Source: Campylobacterales bacterium (GTDB lineage Bacteria; Campylobacterota; Campylobacteria; Campylobacterales; JACAEZ01). From it: a DNA stretch of 9,552 nt. The stretch lies in contig JACAEZ010000180.1 in NCBI GenBank assembly GCA_013388565.1, positions 1 to 9,552 of the forward strand. Direction: 5' to 3'. Each line of letters starts with the position of its first letter. Within the stretch, counting starts at the first letter, position 1. The position numbers and the translations under genes are program-made. The notes beneath the pieces are model-generated. The model was not told the origin of the DNA, searched no databases, and worked only from the letters and a program-made list of their open reading frames with translations. This document shows, one piece after another, positions 1-7,631 of the stretch.

Positions 1-985
1 ATTTAAACTATCAAATCCAAACGAACTACCATCTTCACTATTGGTAGAAAATAGAGATAGTTATGTGATTTAAGGAGAAGCAAATATTAAATATATTGCT
101 AAATATATAGATATACGAATTGGTAGAATAAAAATAGATACTCCATTAATAGGAGCAGATGATGGCAGAGCTATACCAAACTTATATGAAGGTGTATATT
201 TAAAATCAAGCTATTTAGAAAATTTATCGATAGAGTCGCTATTTTTAAATAAAATGAGTGGTTTTTGGAGTCAAATACATTCACAAATAGAGATGGGTAG
301 ATTTATATCCATGGGAAAAGCTGCTGGATATGAAGGGATAGCTGATAACTCTAAAGTGTTTGCATTAGGAGTTACTTATACGAAAGATAATTTAAGTGCA
401 AAAATTTGGAACTACTACTCAAATGAGTTGTTAAATGCTTATATTGTAGAGGGTTCGATAACAAATAATCTATTTAATTCAACATTGACAACAACATTGC
501 AATATGTAAGTCAAGAGCAAATAGGTGATACAAAAACATATCTAAACTCTTTAAATAGAACATTAGATTACTCATATTTTGGTGCAAAATTGGAGTTGAA
601 TTATGAAAATTTGACAACAGTCTTGGCTATGACAAACATGGATTATCAAAACAAAAATTGGGATAATACAATGCATATTTGGGCTGGATTGCCACAATAT
701 ACAGTAGCACAAGAGTATGGATTTAAATCGGCAAATGTAAATGGTGCAGATGTTTATAAAGCTGGTTTGTCATATAAATTTTCACAAAAAAATAAAATAG
801 ATTTAAATTATTATAAATATGATTTGTCAAATAAGGTTAGTAGTAATGATACTGATGTAATTGATTTGATATATAATCTAAAATATTCAAAAAATATAGA
901 TTTTACAGCAGTTTATGAAAGACAAGAGTTTAAATCAAATGATAGTGGTGATATAGCAAAAGTGATTGCTAATTATAGTTTTTAA
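1..985 (+). pseudogene. OprD-like outer-membrane porin, 5' truncated by the window and interrupted by an in-frame stop
   Basis: This is a beta-barrel porin of the OprD-like kind common in Campylobacterota, which lets small solutes diffuse through the outer membrane. The frame runs from the left edge, meets TAA at 71-73, and then stays open to the TAA at 983-985. Before the stop it reads ...SLLVENRDSYVI and after it GEANIKYIAKYIDIRIGRI, then IDTPLIGADDGRAIPNLYEG. Both halves look like one continuous porin, with a Leu (TTA) expected where TAA stands. The C-terminus KVIANYSF ends in Phe, as expected for barrel insertion by the BAM complex. The first in-frame ATG after the stop is at 254 and would give 243 residues with no signal peptide and part of the barrel missing, so it is a poor real start. 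A sequencing error, true decay or readthrough cannot be told apart here. Only 9 bases separate it from the next gene. Confidence 0.65.
71..73 (+). other. In-frame TAA inside the porin reading frame
   Basis: The TAA splits the porin frame. The codons on both sides keep family-like sequence (DSYVI / GEANIKY), so a single base change from TTA (Leu) would explain it without any frameshift. The stop overlaps a Shine-Dalgarno-like AAGGAG at 72-77. The in-frame codon at a suitable distance is ATT at 86, a very rare start, so reinitiation there is possible but doubtful. Confidence 0.6.
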
Positions 986-994
986 GGATTTTGC

Positions 995-2035
995 ATGATA
1001 AAGTTTATTATTTTAACCATTTTTTTAACAACACTCTCTTTTTCAAAAAGTAGTTATACAATAGCAGTTTTATATTGGAGCATGAATATAGAAGGGCAAG
1101 TTGCCATGAAGAATGGACTTGAAAAAGAGTTTGCAAAGATAAACAGTGAAGCTACTAAACATGGTAAACCTACTATTGAGCTTATAAGATATATTGCAGG
1201 TGATGGTTTAAATGGAATAGAAAATCAAATCAAACAGTTTGATGAGGCAATATCTAAAAAAGTAGATGCAATAGTAATTCAACCAACAGACAATGCTGCA
1301 CTTTCAGCTGGATTGAAAAAAGCAAATTTGGCAAAAATTCCTGTTATTGCTTATGACCAATATATAGTAAATGGCGAATTGGCATCATTTATAACTAGTA
1401 ACAACTATCAAGCTGGATTTTTAAATGGTGAATATGTAGCTTCAAAATTTAGGGATAAAGAGATAAAAATAGTGTTGGTAGAGTATCCTCATGTCTCTTC
1501 AACTGTTGAGAGAGTAGATGGTTTTTTTGATGCACTTGATAAATCAAAAGTGAAATATAAAATTTTAAAACGGTATCAAGCAGTAGAGCCAGTAAGTGGC
1601 AAAAAGGCGGGTATTGATATTTTAAAAGATTTTCCTACAAAAGGCTCTATTGATACTGTTTTTAGTGTCAATGACGGTGGAGGATTGGCTGTTGTTGAAG
1701 AGTTGCATAAAGCAAATAGAGATGAAATATTAGTTGCTACGATTGATGGTGACCCAAAATCTATAGAAAATATTAAAAATAGTAGATTAACACAGATAGA
1801 TTCTGCTCAATTTTGCGGTGCATTAGGAGCTGAAGCAATAGCATTGGCTTATAAAAAATTAAATGGTGAAACAATAGCTAAACAAGTTCTTATACCAGTT
1901 TTTCCAATTACAAAAGAGACTATGGAGCTGTATCATGGTTGGCTTTCAGAGTTTCCAAAACCATTTAAAAAACCTTGGACTAGTATCAATCCTGTCTGGT
2001 CACCTGAAAAATTAGAGTTTAATGCTATAAAATGA
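995..2035 (+). CDS. Periplasmic binding protein of the sugar-binding (RbsB-like, type I) fold, probable sensor partner
   Basis: A secreted periplasmic protein of 346 residues. A signal peptide covers about residues 1-17 (hydrophobic core FIILTIFLTTLSF) with no lipobox cysteine. The mature part resembles ribose/galactose-type binding proteins: an N-lobe start TIAVLYWSMNIEGQVAM, IVIQPTDN (94-100), PVIAYDQY with Asp121, FITSNNYQAG as the lobe crossing, SVNDGGGLA (Asn226, Asp227) and ATIDGDP (Asp251), which match common ligand-contact places of the family. AAGGA at 984-988, overlapping the porin stop, lies 6 bases before the ATG and supports this start. The stop overlaps the kinase start (ATGA), and no permease or ATPase follows. 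I infer that it binds a small ligand and signals through the kinase, as TorT does for TorS or LuxP for LuxQ. The ligand is unknown, and a transport role with a permease elsewhere is not excluded. Confidence 0.85.
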   Translation: MIKFIILTIFLTTLSFSKSSYTIAVLYWSMNIEGQVAMKNGLEKEFAKINSEATKHGKPTIELIRYIAGDGLNGIENQIKQFDEAISKKVDAIVIQPTDNAALSAGLKKANLAKIPVIAYDQYIVNGELASFITSNNYQAGFLNGEYVASKFRDKEIKIVLVEYPHVSSTVERVDGFFDALDKSKVKYKILKRYQAVEPVSGKKAGIDILKDFPTKGSIDTVFSVNDGGGLAVVEELHKANRDEILVATIDGDPKSIENIKNSRLTQIDSAQFCGALGAEAIALAYKKLNGETIAKQVLIPVFPITKETMELYHGWLSEFPKPFKKPWTSINPVWSPEKLEFNAIK

Positions 2036-3807
2036 GTAGTATATATGGTCAATATCATTCAAAAGAGAATGTATTTGAAATAGATAAAAAAATAGCATTA
2101 GCATTTGGTGGGATATTTTTTGTTTTTGTTTTATTTGTATTTGTAGCTGGTATCATATATACGACAAAAAGTATTCAAAATGAGCAAACTAGACTTTCAG
2201 CCCTTGTTGGAAATATTGTAGAAGAGTCAATTAATCGAGTAAGTTTTTCTGGGAAGTATCAAGCTAGAATTTTTATAGAAGAGATATATTCAAAAAATCC
2301 AGATTTTGTATATATCATGATAATAGATAAAAGTGGAGAGGTTATAGCCCATAGTGATTCTTCAAAAAATGGTTTGATATTAGATGATAAATATACAAAA
2401 GAGGCATTAAAAGTTATAAATAGTTCAAAAACTGTATCTCAACAGATTAATTATCATCAAAATGATAAAGATATTAAAGTTTATGAGATAGATTTACCAT
2501 TTGTTCAAGGTTATACACAACAGATAAATGGAGTTATTAGAATAGGTATCTCAACAGAGAGTGTAAGCAAAAGTTTGAAAGAGGCATTTATTTACTTTAA
2601 TATCATGATATTAATTCTTACAATAGTTGGGGCTTATATTATTTATAATACAAGTAAACAGATGGCAAAACCTATAAAAAACATGGCTTATCAGTTGGAA
2701 GGTATTTTAAGTTATGCCCCTTTAAATATCTCTATTTTTGATATTAATGGCTCTATTATCACATTTAGTAAACATTTAGATGAAACATTTGCATTGACTC
2801 AAAAAAATGATTATATTAAATATAATCTATTGACTGAGGAAGACTCTCATGAAGAGATGAATTCAGATAAAAATGTATTTGAAAATGGTGTCGTTTTAAA
2901 TTATGAAAAAATGGTTAAAATGGGTGATAGTGAAAAATTTTTTCAAGTAATCAAATTTCCTATTTTAAAAGATAGTGAAGGTAAAATATCTTATATATGT
3001 GCAATATCTCTCGATGTGACAGATAGAGTAAAAGCGCAAAATGAACTGAAAAAATTGTATGAAACATTGCAAGAAAGAGTAGTTCAAGAGGTTGAAAAAA
3101 GTAGAAAACAAGAACAAATGCTTATACAACAATCAAAACTTGCAAGTATGGGAGAGATGATAGGAAATATTGCACATCAATGGAGACAGCCACTTACATC
3201 ACTTGCTCTTTATATACAAGATGCAAAAGATGCTTTTTATGATGATGCTATTGATGAAGAGTATATAGAAAATTTTAGAAAAAATTGTATGGTTTTAATT
3301 AATAAAATGTCCACAACAATAGATGATTTTAGAAACTTTTTCAAGTCAGATAAAACAAAAGAGGAGTTTCTCGTATTTGATAGCATTAATGATACGTTGA
3401 ATATACTTCAAGCAAGTATTAAAACAAATCAAATTTCTATTGAGTTTGATGTTGAAGATGAGTGTAAAATTTATGGACATAAAAACGAATTTGCACAAGT
3501 TGTGTTAAATATACTCAATAATGCAAAAGATGTTTTACTTAAAAATGATATTAATAATAGGCATATTAAAATAGTGATAAAATCAATCTTCAATTTACAT
3601 GTGATGGTTGAAATAATTGATAATGGTGGCGGTGCAACACAAGAGGTTATGGAAAAAATGTTTGAACCATATTTTACTACTAAGTTTAAAAGTGATGGTA
3701 CGGGCATAGGTTTATATATGTCTAAAATGATTATAGAAAAAAGCTTTGGTGGTAAAATTTATGCAGAAAATGTAGATGGTGGATTAAAAATGGTTATAGA
3801 GGTTTAA
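2032..3807 (+). CDS. Membrane sensor histidine kinase with periplasmic sensor and PAS domain
   Basis: An inner-membrane kinase of 591 residues. Transmembrane helix 1 is about 21-43 and helix 2 about 186-206. They enclose a periplasmic domain of about 140 residues whose VYIMIIDKSGEVIAHSD stretch resembles a single Cache/PAS-like sensor. A cytoplasmic PAS-like domain (about 219-333, ending in SLDVTDRVKAQNEL) leads into a coiled coil (about 333-372) and the dimerisation helix with phosphoacceptor His382 in AHQWRQPL. The ATPase domain has an N box with Asn497, a D box with Asp530 (IIDNGGG), FEPYFTTK and GTGIGLYMSK. There is no fused receiver; a separate one follows 1 base later. The start overlaps the binding-protein stop by 4 bases, so expression is probably coupled. 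All catalytic boxes are present, so it should autophosphorylate. The signal is not known; I infer that the upstream binding protein docks on the periplasmic domain. Confidence 0.93.
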   Translation: MSSIYGQYHSKENVFEIDKKIALAFGGIFFVFVLFVFVAGIIYTTKSIQNEQTRLSALVGNIVEESINRVSFSGKYQARIFIEEIYSKNPDFVYIMIIDKSGEVIAHSDSSKNGLILDDKYTKEALKVINSSKTVSQQINYHQNDKDIKVYEIDLPFVQGYTQQINGVIRIGISTESVSKSLKEAFIYFNIMILILTIVGAYIIYNTSKQMAKPIKNMAYQLEGILSYAPLNISIFDINGSIITFSKHLDETFALTQKNDYIKYNLLTEEDSHEEMNSDKNVFENGVVLNYEKMVKMGDSEKFFQVIKFPILKDSEGKISYICAISLDVTDRVKAQNELKKLYETLQERVVQEVEKSRKQEQMLIQQSKLASMGEMIGNIAHQWRQPLTSLALYIQDAKDAFYDDAIDEEYIENFRKNCMVLINKMSTTIDDFRNFFKSDKTKEEFLVFDSINDTLNILQASIKTNQISIEFDVEDECKIYGHKNEFAQVVLNILNNAKDVLLKNDINNRHIKIVIKSIFNLHVMVEIIDNGGGATQEVMEKMFEPYFTTKFKSDGTGIGLYMSKMIIEKSFGGKIYAENVDGGLKMVIEV

Positions 3808-3808
3808 A

Positions 3809-4189
3809 ATGTTAAGAGAAGAAGAGAAACAATTATTAAAAACATTAGTAGTCGTTTATGCTGAAGATGATGAGATTATAAGAGAAGCACTTGGAATGTC
3901 TTTGAAAAGAAAATTAAAAATGGTACATTTAGCAAATAATGGCTCTCATGCATTGGAGTTAATAGACGAACATAAGCCAAATATTATATTAAGCGATATA
4001 GAGATGCCAGTTTTAGATGGTATGAAAATGGCAAAAAAAGTTAGGGAAGATTTAAATATGCAAAACCCTATTATTGCATTGACAGCATATAATGATGATG
4101 AACATAAGTCTCCATATTTTACAGATTATGTTTATAAGCCAATAGATGTAGATGAGTTGTATAAAAAGCTACTCTGTTTTGCAAAATAG
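3809..4189 (+). CDS. Single-domain (CheY-like) response regulator
   Basis: A cytoplasmic receiver of 126 residues with no DNA-binding or enzymatic output domain. A short charged N-terminal stretch (about residues 1-12) precedes VVVYAEDDEIIREAL, which holds the acidic metal-binding residues Asp20/Asp21. The phosphoacceptor is Asp63 in ILSDIEMPVLDG. The switch residue is Thr92 (IIALTAY) and the conserved lysine is Lys110 in YVYKPID. AGAGG at 3798-3802 lies 6 bases before the ATG. It starts one base after the kinase stop, so it is the obvious phosphorylation target of that kinase. Because it has no effector domain, it must act through protein contact, for example on a flagellar switch, an enzyme or a phosphorelay partner; which of these cannot be read from the sequence. 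Confidence 0.92.
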   Translation: MLREEEKQLLKTLVVVYAEDDEIIREALGMSLKRKLKMVHLANNGSHALELIDEHKPNIILSDIEMPVLDGMKMAKKVREDLNMQNPIIALTAYNDDEHKSPYFTDYVYKPIDVDELYKKLLCFAK

Positions 4190-4191
4190 GG

Positions 4192-4213
4192 TTAAATATA
4201 ATTTTTTATTTAA
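4192..4213. terminator. Weak AT-only inverted repeat between convergent genes
   Basis: TTAAATA at 4192-4198 and TATTTAA at 4207-4213 form a perfect 7-base inverted repeat around an 8-base T-rich loop, in the 20-base gap between the receiver gene and the dnaQ-like gene. With no G-C pairs the stem is weak, so a role as a two-way terminator is tentative. Confidence 0.25.
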
Positions 4214-4998
4214 GCAATTTCATAATAGCTAAATAGATTTGGCTTTGTATCAGTTTGAGATTTACTAAAAAGTATTAAATCTTCTGTTGTTTTTACAGAT
4301 GTAGGGATTTTTTTAAAGCACTCTTGTAAAACTTTTGTAGCATTTATAGCATCATCATAAGCTCTATGAAAAGTGTCCGATTTGATGTTAAGTGTTTCTA
4401 TCAATCCTTGAAGTGAATATTTAGGGCTTTGTATAGTCTGTTTTGCCAAATCTAATGTGCATAGTTTTCTATTTTCAAGTGTACCAAGTCCAAAATACTC
4501 CATTTTATGTGCAATAAATTTATAATCAAAATTTACATTATGTGCTACAAAAACAGAGTCTGTCAAAAACATTTTAAACTGTTTTAACACATCTTTTTGT
4601 TTTGGTGCATCTTTTAACATGCTAGTGTCAATATTTGTGATTTTAGTTATAAAATCTGGCACAAATCTATTGTAAATTAATGTATTAAACTCATCTATTA
4701 TTTTATGATTTTTTAATTTTATAGCAGCCAACTCTATAATATCTGCCTTCTCTTCACTTCCACCATTTGTCTCTATGTCTACTATGCAGTATGTTTGGTT
4801 TGTATAATCTTCAAAATTTGTGGTTAAATAAACATCTCCAGAGTGTTCTTCGAGAGGAAAACCATTTGCCATTAATAGCTGATAGTTTAATTCTGGCGAT
4901 TGTCTAATGTAGTGAGAGCGAATAACTTGTAAAAATTTATCCTTTTTAAGAGGTACTTTTAACATCTGTATTAATTGATTTTCTCTATTTTCTTGCAT
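4210..4998 (-). CDS. dnaQ: DnaQ-family 3'-5' exonuclease (DNA polymerase III epsilon-like)
   Basis: A 262-residue DEDDh exonuclease, probably the proofreading subunit of DNA polymerase III or a close relative. The motifs are complete: Exo I VDIETNG (Asp74, Glu76), Exo II AHNVNFDYKF (Asp158), and Exo III HRAYDDA (His211, Asp216), where the histidine marks the DEDDh subclass. About 68 residues precede Exo I (LQVIRSHYIRQSPELNYQLL and onward). E. coli epsilon starts almost directly with its Exo I region, so this N-terminal part is an extension with no function I can name. The region after Exo III is short, with no clear QxSL[FL]-type clamp motif recognised. The start lies inside the end of trpF (14-base overlap), pointing to coupled translation as the last gene of its operon. 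The exonuclease call is firm; identity as the replicative epsilon subunit rather than a repair exonuclease is less certain. Confidence 0.88.
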   Translation of the reverse strand: MQENRENQLIQMLKVPLKKDKFLQVIRSHYIRQSPELNYQLLMANGFPLEEHSGDVYLTTNFEDYTNQTYCIVDIETNGGSEEKADIIELAAIKLKNHKIIDEFNTLIYNRFVPDFITKITNIDTSMLKDAPKQKDVLKQFKMFLTDSVFVAHNVNFDYKFIAHKMEYFGLGTLENRKLCTLDLAKQTIQSPKYSLQGLIETLNIKSDTFHRAYDDAINATKVLQECFKKIPTSVKTTEDLILFSKSQTDTKPNLFSYYEIA

Positions 4999-5584
4999 TT
5001 AATTTTACACTTTCAATAAATAATCTAACTCTTTCGCTAGATTTTTTTCCTTTTTTTTCTTCTACACCACTACTTACATCAACTCCATAAAAGTTGTAAT
5101 CTTTTAATTCCAATAAATTATCACAAGTCAATCCACCAGCTAAAATAATTTTTGAACAATCCATATTATCAAACCATGATAGGTTACACCTACTTCCACT
5201 TCCACCAAATTGTTCGCTAAAAGCATCTATTATTCGATACTCATTTGAGTACATTTGCACATCTTCAGCACTTTTTGCTCTAATAACCTTGATATGCGGT
5301 ATGGATAGTTTTTCATATAAAGACTCTTTTGCTTCAAAATGAATTTGTGCAGTGTGCATTTTTGAGAAACTGCAAATTTGATTTATATATTCAGCACTCT
5401 CATTTACAAATAACCCAACTCTTAAAATAAAAGGTGGAAGGCTATTTGAAATTTTTAAAGCACTTTCTGGAGTTATATATCTTGGAGATTTTTCATAAAA
5501 TACAAAACCAACTGCATCTGCACCAAATTTAGAAGCAACAAGTGCATCTTCTAAATTTGTAATACCACAAATTTTTACCTTCAT
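4985..5584 (-). CDS. trpF: Phosphoribosylanthranilate isomerase
   Basis: This enzyme converts N-(5'-phosphoribosyl)anthranilate to 1-(2-carboxyphenylamino)-1-deoxyribulose 5-phosphate, the third step from chorismate to tryptophan, in the cytoplasm. It is a 199-residue TIM barrel of usual length. The N-terminal MKVKICGIT carries general base Cys6, FVFYEKSPRYI is the typical early loop, Asp120 in IIDAF is the expected general acid, followed by the phosphate-loop GGSG (127-130), ILAGGL (147-152) and VDVSSGVE (168-175), which binds phosphate. Its ATG overlaps the rpe stop by 4 bases, and its end overlaps the exonuclease start. It is a stand-alone gene here, with no other trp gene in the window, so it is separated from at least its immediate pathway partners. 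It probably shares the transcript started upstream of the HDOD gene. Confidence 0.95.
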   Translation of the reverse strand: MKVKICGITNLEDALVASKFGADAVGFVFYEKSPRYITPESALKISNSLPPFILRVGLFVNESAEYINQICSFSKMHTAQIHFEAKESLYEKLSIPHIKVIRAKSAEDVQMYSNEYRIIDAFSEQFGGSGSRCNLSWFDNMDCSKIILAGGLTCDNLLELKDYNFYGVDVSSGVEEKKGKKSSERVRLFIESVKLNARK

Positions 5585-6222
5585 ATTTTTAAAGATTTTA
5601 CAGCTTGGCTATAATCACTGCTTTTAAATATATAGTTTCCAGCAACTACCATATCAACACCAGACTCTTTTAGCAGATGAATATTTTTATCATTTACACC
5701 GCCATCAATCTCTATCAAACATTTTGGATTTCGCTTTTCTATCATCTCTTTTAACACTTTTGATTTTTCTAGCACATTTGATATAAAGCTTTGCCCGCCA
5801 AAACCAGGATTTACACTCATTAAAAGCACTATATCCAAATACTCAATTAGATACTCTATTATAGATGGATTTGTATGAGGATTTAAAACAACACCAGCTT
5901 TTATACCGTAATCTTTGATTTTTTGAATTAGTCTATGAGGATGTTTCTCCTCTTCTATATGAAATGTTATAAACTCTGGTTTTATATCTTTGAACAGTTC
6001 TACGAAAAATGTATTATTTTGTACCATGAAGTGAATGTCAAGAGGTTTTGAAGAAATCTTGTTTACACTCTCTACAACAACAGGTCCAATGGTTAAATTT
6101 GGGACAAAATGTCCATCCATAACATCTACATGAATAAAATCGCAATCTGTTTTACAAATTGCCGAAATCTCTTCATTAATTCTTCCAAAATCGCATGATA
6201 AAATACTAGGAGCAACTAACAT
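5581..6222 (-). CDS. rpe: Ribulose-phosphate 3-epimerase
   Basis: This enzyme interconverts D-ribulose 5-phosphate and D-xylulose 5-phosphate in the pentose phosphate pathway, and in the Calvin cycle where present. It is a 213-residue TIM barrel of usual length. Visible signatures are APSILSCDF (4-12), HVDVMDGHFVPNLTIGP with metal ligand His31 and catalytic Asp33, IHFMV with His64, MSVNPGFGGQSF (135-146), and EIDGGVN with catalytic Asp173, followed by VVAGNYIF, which closes the phosphate site. An AAGG overlapping the stop of the preceding CheX-type gene sits about 8 bases before the ATG. It lies 5 bases after that gene and overlaps trpF by 4 bases. Both rpe and trpF enzymes handle phosphorylated five-carbon sugars on the same barrel fold, but the pairing need not be functional. 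The call is firm. Confidence 0.96.
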   Translation of the reverse strand: MLVAPSILSCDFGRINEEISAICKTDCDFIHVDVMDGHFVPNLTIGPVVVESVNKISSKPLDIHFMVQNNTFFVELFKDIKPEFITFHIEEEKHPHRLIQKIKDYGIKAGVVLNPHTNPSIIEYLIEYLDIVLLMSVNPGFGGQSFISNVLEKSKVLKEMIEKRNPKCLIEIDGGVNDKNIHLLKESGVDMVVAGNYIFKSSDYSQAVKSLKI

Positions 6223-6227
6223 ATTTT

Positions 6228-7631
6228 TTACCTTGTCAAAAAGAAATAAAATGGTTCATCATCGAAACTCAAATCCACTTGAGCCCCTTTTTTATGTTCA
6301 ACAACTGCAAACACATCATCAATATTTGTAAATGTTCTAGGCAATGTAATACTTACATGAACATTTGAATCAAGCAGAGCTTTTTTAGCTTTACCACCCA
6401 TGATATTAACAAATTCAGCCATAGCATCTAATAGTTGATGTTCATCTTCGACCTCTTCACCAATAAATAGCTTTGTTGTTTTTTTTGCTATGTTGATTGG
6501 GAATACCAATATAAACATACCATCTAATTCACCATAAAATCCAATACTACTTGCCAACATTTTTGTATGTTCTGCTTCTACTTTAAAATTTGCAATTCCA
6601 GCACTTTTTTTTACAGCTTTAGATTCTGTCATGAGTTCAATACTCTCTGCTACAACATCTATAAATAGTGATAGTTTTTCTACTAAATCTCTTGTTATAG
6701 AGTGTCTTCTTTTTTGATTTAGTGCAACAGCTGATTTTTTTGCCTCTTCCATTAAACCTTTATTTCCATGCAAAGATGACATTGTGTCAAAAAACATATA
6801 CCCAGCATCTTCTAAATCATCTTTAAATTTATCTGCAAATGTTTTTTCATTGACTCCAACAAAACATAAAACAGCATCATATTCTGCACTTGATATAGCC
6901 AATCTTGTAAAAAAGTTTATAGCATTTACATTAATTGATTTGACTCTTGTAATTTCAAATATATAAACTTTATATCCAATATTTAAACAATTGTGATGGT
7001 ATTTAAAATCAAATTTTTGAATAACATCACCATCTAAATAGCCAGAAAGTGAATAAACAATCATATTACCTTTTACATGTTTGGCTATTTTTTGACTAAA
7101 ATGCCCTAAAAATGTCAAATCAACAACGGCTTTATAAATATCTTTTCTCTCTTTTTTTTCTAAATAATCACTTTTATTCAAAGCATTTATGGGGTTAAAT
7201 CCACGATTGTGCAACTCTACAAGAGCTATATTTTTTTGTTCATCATCATCGTTATAAACCAAAATATTATCATCTCTTGAATATTCTGGCAAACCACCAA
7301 AAAGTGATGCTATTTCTCTTGTTTTAAAAAGATTTACAGATACACCTTTTGGAAACATTGCAAGTATTGAATGGTAAATATTATTTTCATAATCACAAAA
7401 ACCAACAATACACCCTTTCTCTTTTTTAAATCTATTTAATACATCACATAAAAATTCAAATCCATTTTTATTGAAAAATATAACTTTTTTAAGTGACATC
7501 AAAACAACATCTACATCTAAAGTCATGATGTATTGAATATCTGGTATTGGCATTAAATTTGGTGCATTTTGACTATCTATAAATCCTTGCGGATAAAATG
7601 TAGCAATAGAACCTTTTACTATTGGTCTCAT
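6228..7631 (-). CDS. STAS-like/STAS-like/CheX-like protein, probable phospho-receiver phosphatase
   Basis: A 467-residue cytoplasmic protein with no signal peptide or membrane segment. Three parts can be seen. Residues about 1-115 and about 185-290 each resemble a STAS (anti-sigma antagonist type) fold: GSIATFYPQGFIDS with VDVVLMSLKKVIFFNKNGF, and MIVYSLSGYLDGDVI with VYIFEITRVKSINVNAINF. Residues about 318-467 resemble CheX. In that part GELDGMFILVFP is followed by AEFVNIMGGKAKKAL, which contains Glu406 and Asn409 in the ExxN arrangement that CheX/CheC-type phosphatases use to dephosphorylate CheY-P. I therefore infer phosphatase activity on a receiver protein, with the STAS-like parts as binding or regulatory modules. 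The ATG overlaps the HDOD gene stop by 4 bases. The CheX part is fairly clear; the STAS calls are by pattern only. Confidence 0.8.
   Translation of the reverse strand: MRPIVKGSIATFYPQGFIDSQNAPNLMPIPDIQYIMTLDVDVVLMSLKKVIFFNKNGFEFLCDVLNRFKKEKGCIVGFCDYENNIYHSILAMFPKGVSVNLFKTREIASLFGGLPEYSRDDNILVYNDDDEQKNIALVELHNRGFNPINALNKSDYLEKKERKDIYKAVVDLTFLGHFSQKIAKHVKGNMIVYSLSGYLDGDVIQKFDFKYHHNCLNIGYKVYIFEITRVKSINVNAINFFTRLAISSAEYDAVLCFVGVNEKTFADKFKDDLEDAGYMFFDTMSSLHGNKGLMEEAKKSAVALNQKRRHSITRDLVEKLSLFIDVVAESIELMTESKAVKKSAGIANFKVEAEHTKMLASSIGFYGELDGMFILVFPINIAKKTTKLFIGEEVEDEHQLLDAMAEFVNIMGGKAKKALLDSNVHVSITLPRTFTNIDDVFAVVEHKKGAQVDLSFDDEPFYFFLTR

Noticed and set aside
254..256. ATG as the true start of the porin
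   Set aside because: Porin-like sequence continues upstream in the same frame for 60 codons to the TAA and beyond, and a protein from here would have no signal peptide.
995..2035. Assigning the binding protein as ribose-binding RbsB, TorT or LuxP by name
   Set aside because: The fold is recognisable, but ligand-specific residues cannot be assigned from sequence alone and the gene context lacks the rbs, tor or lux partners.
3471..3707. Minus-strand open frame of 78 codons opposite the kinase ATPase domain
   Set aside because: It lies wholly antisense to the conserved N, D and F boxes of the kinase and its product resembles no protein; it is a shadow frame.
5042..5058. T7 and T8 runs close together within trpF, and a T8 run at 7152-7159 in the CheX-type gene, as phase-variable tracts
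   Set aside because: They encode lysine-rich stretches in a strongly A+T-rich genome, and trpF is a housekeeping gene, so chance composition is the better explanation.
6784..6966. Plus-strand open frame of 60 codons inside the CheX-type gene
   Set aside because: It is antisense to a well-supported gene, has no convincing ribosome site or protein character, and is explained by codon bias.
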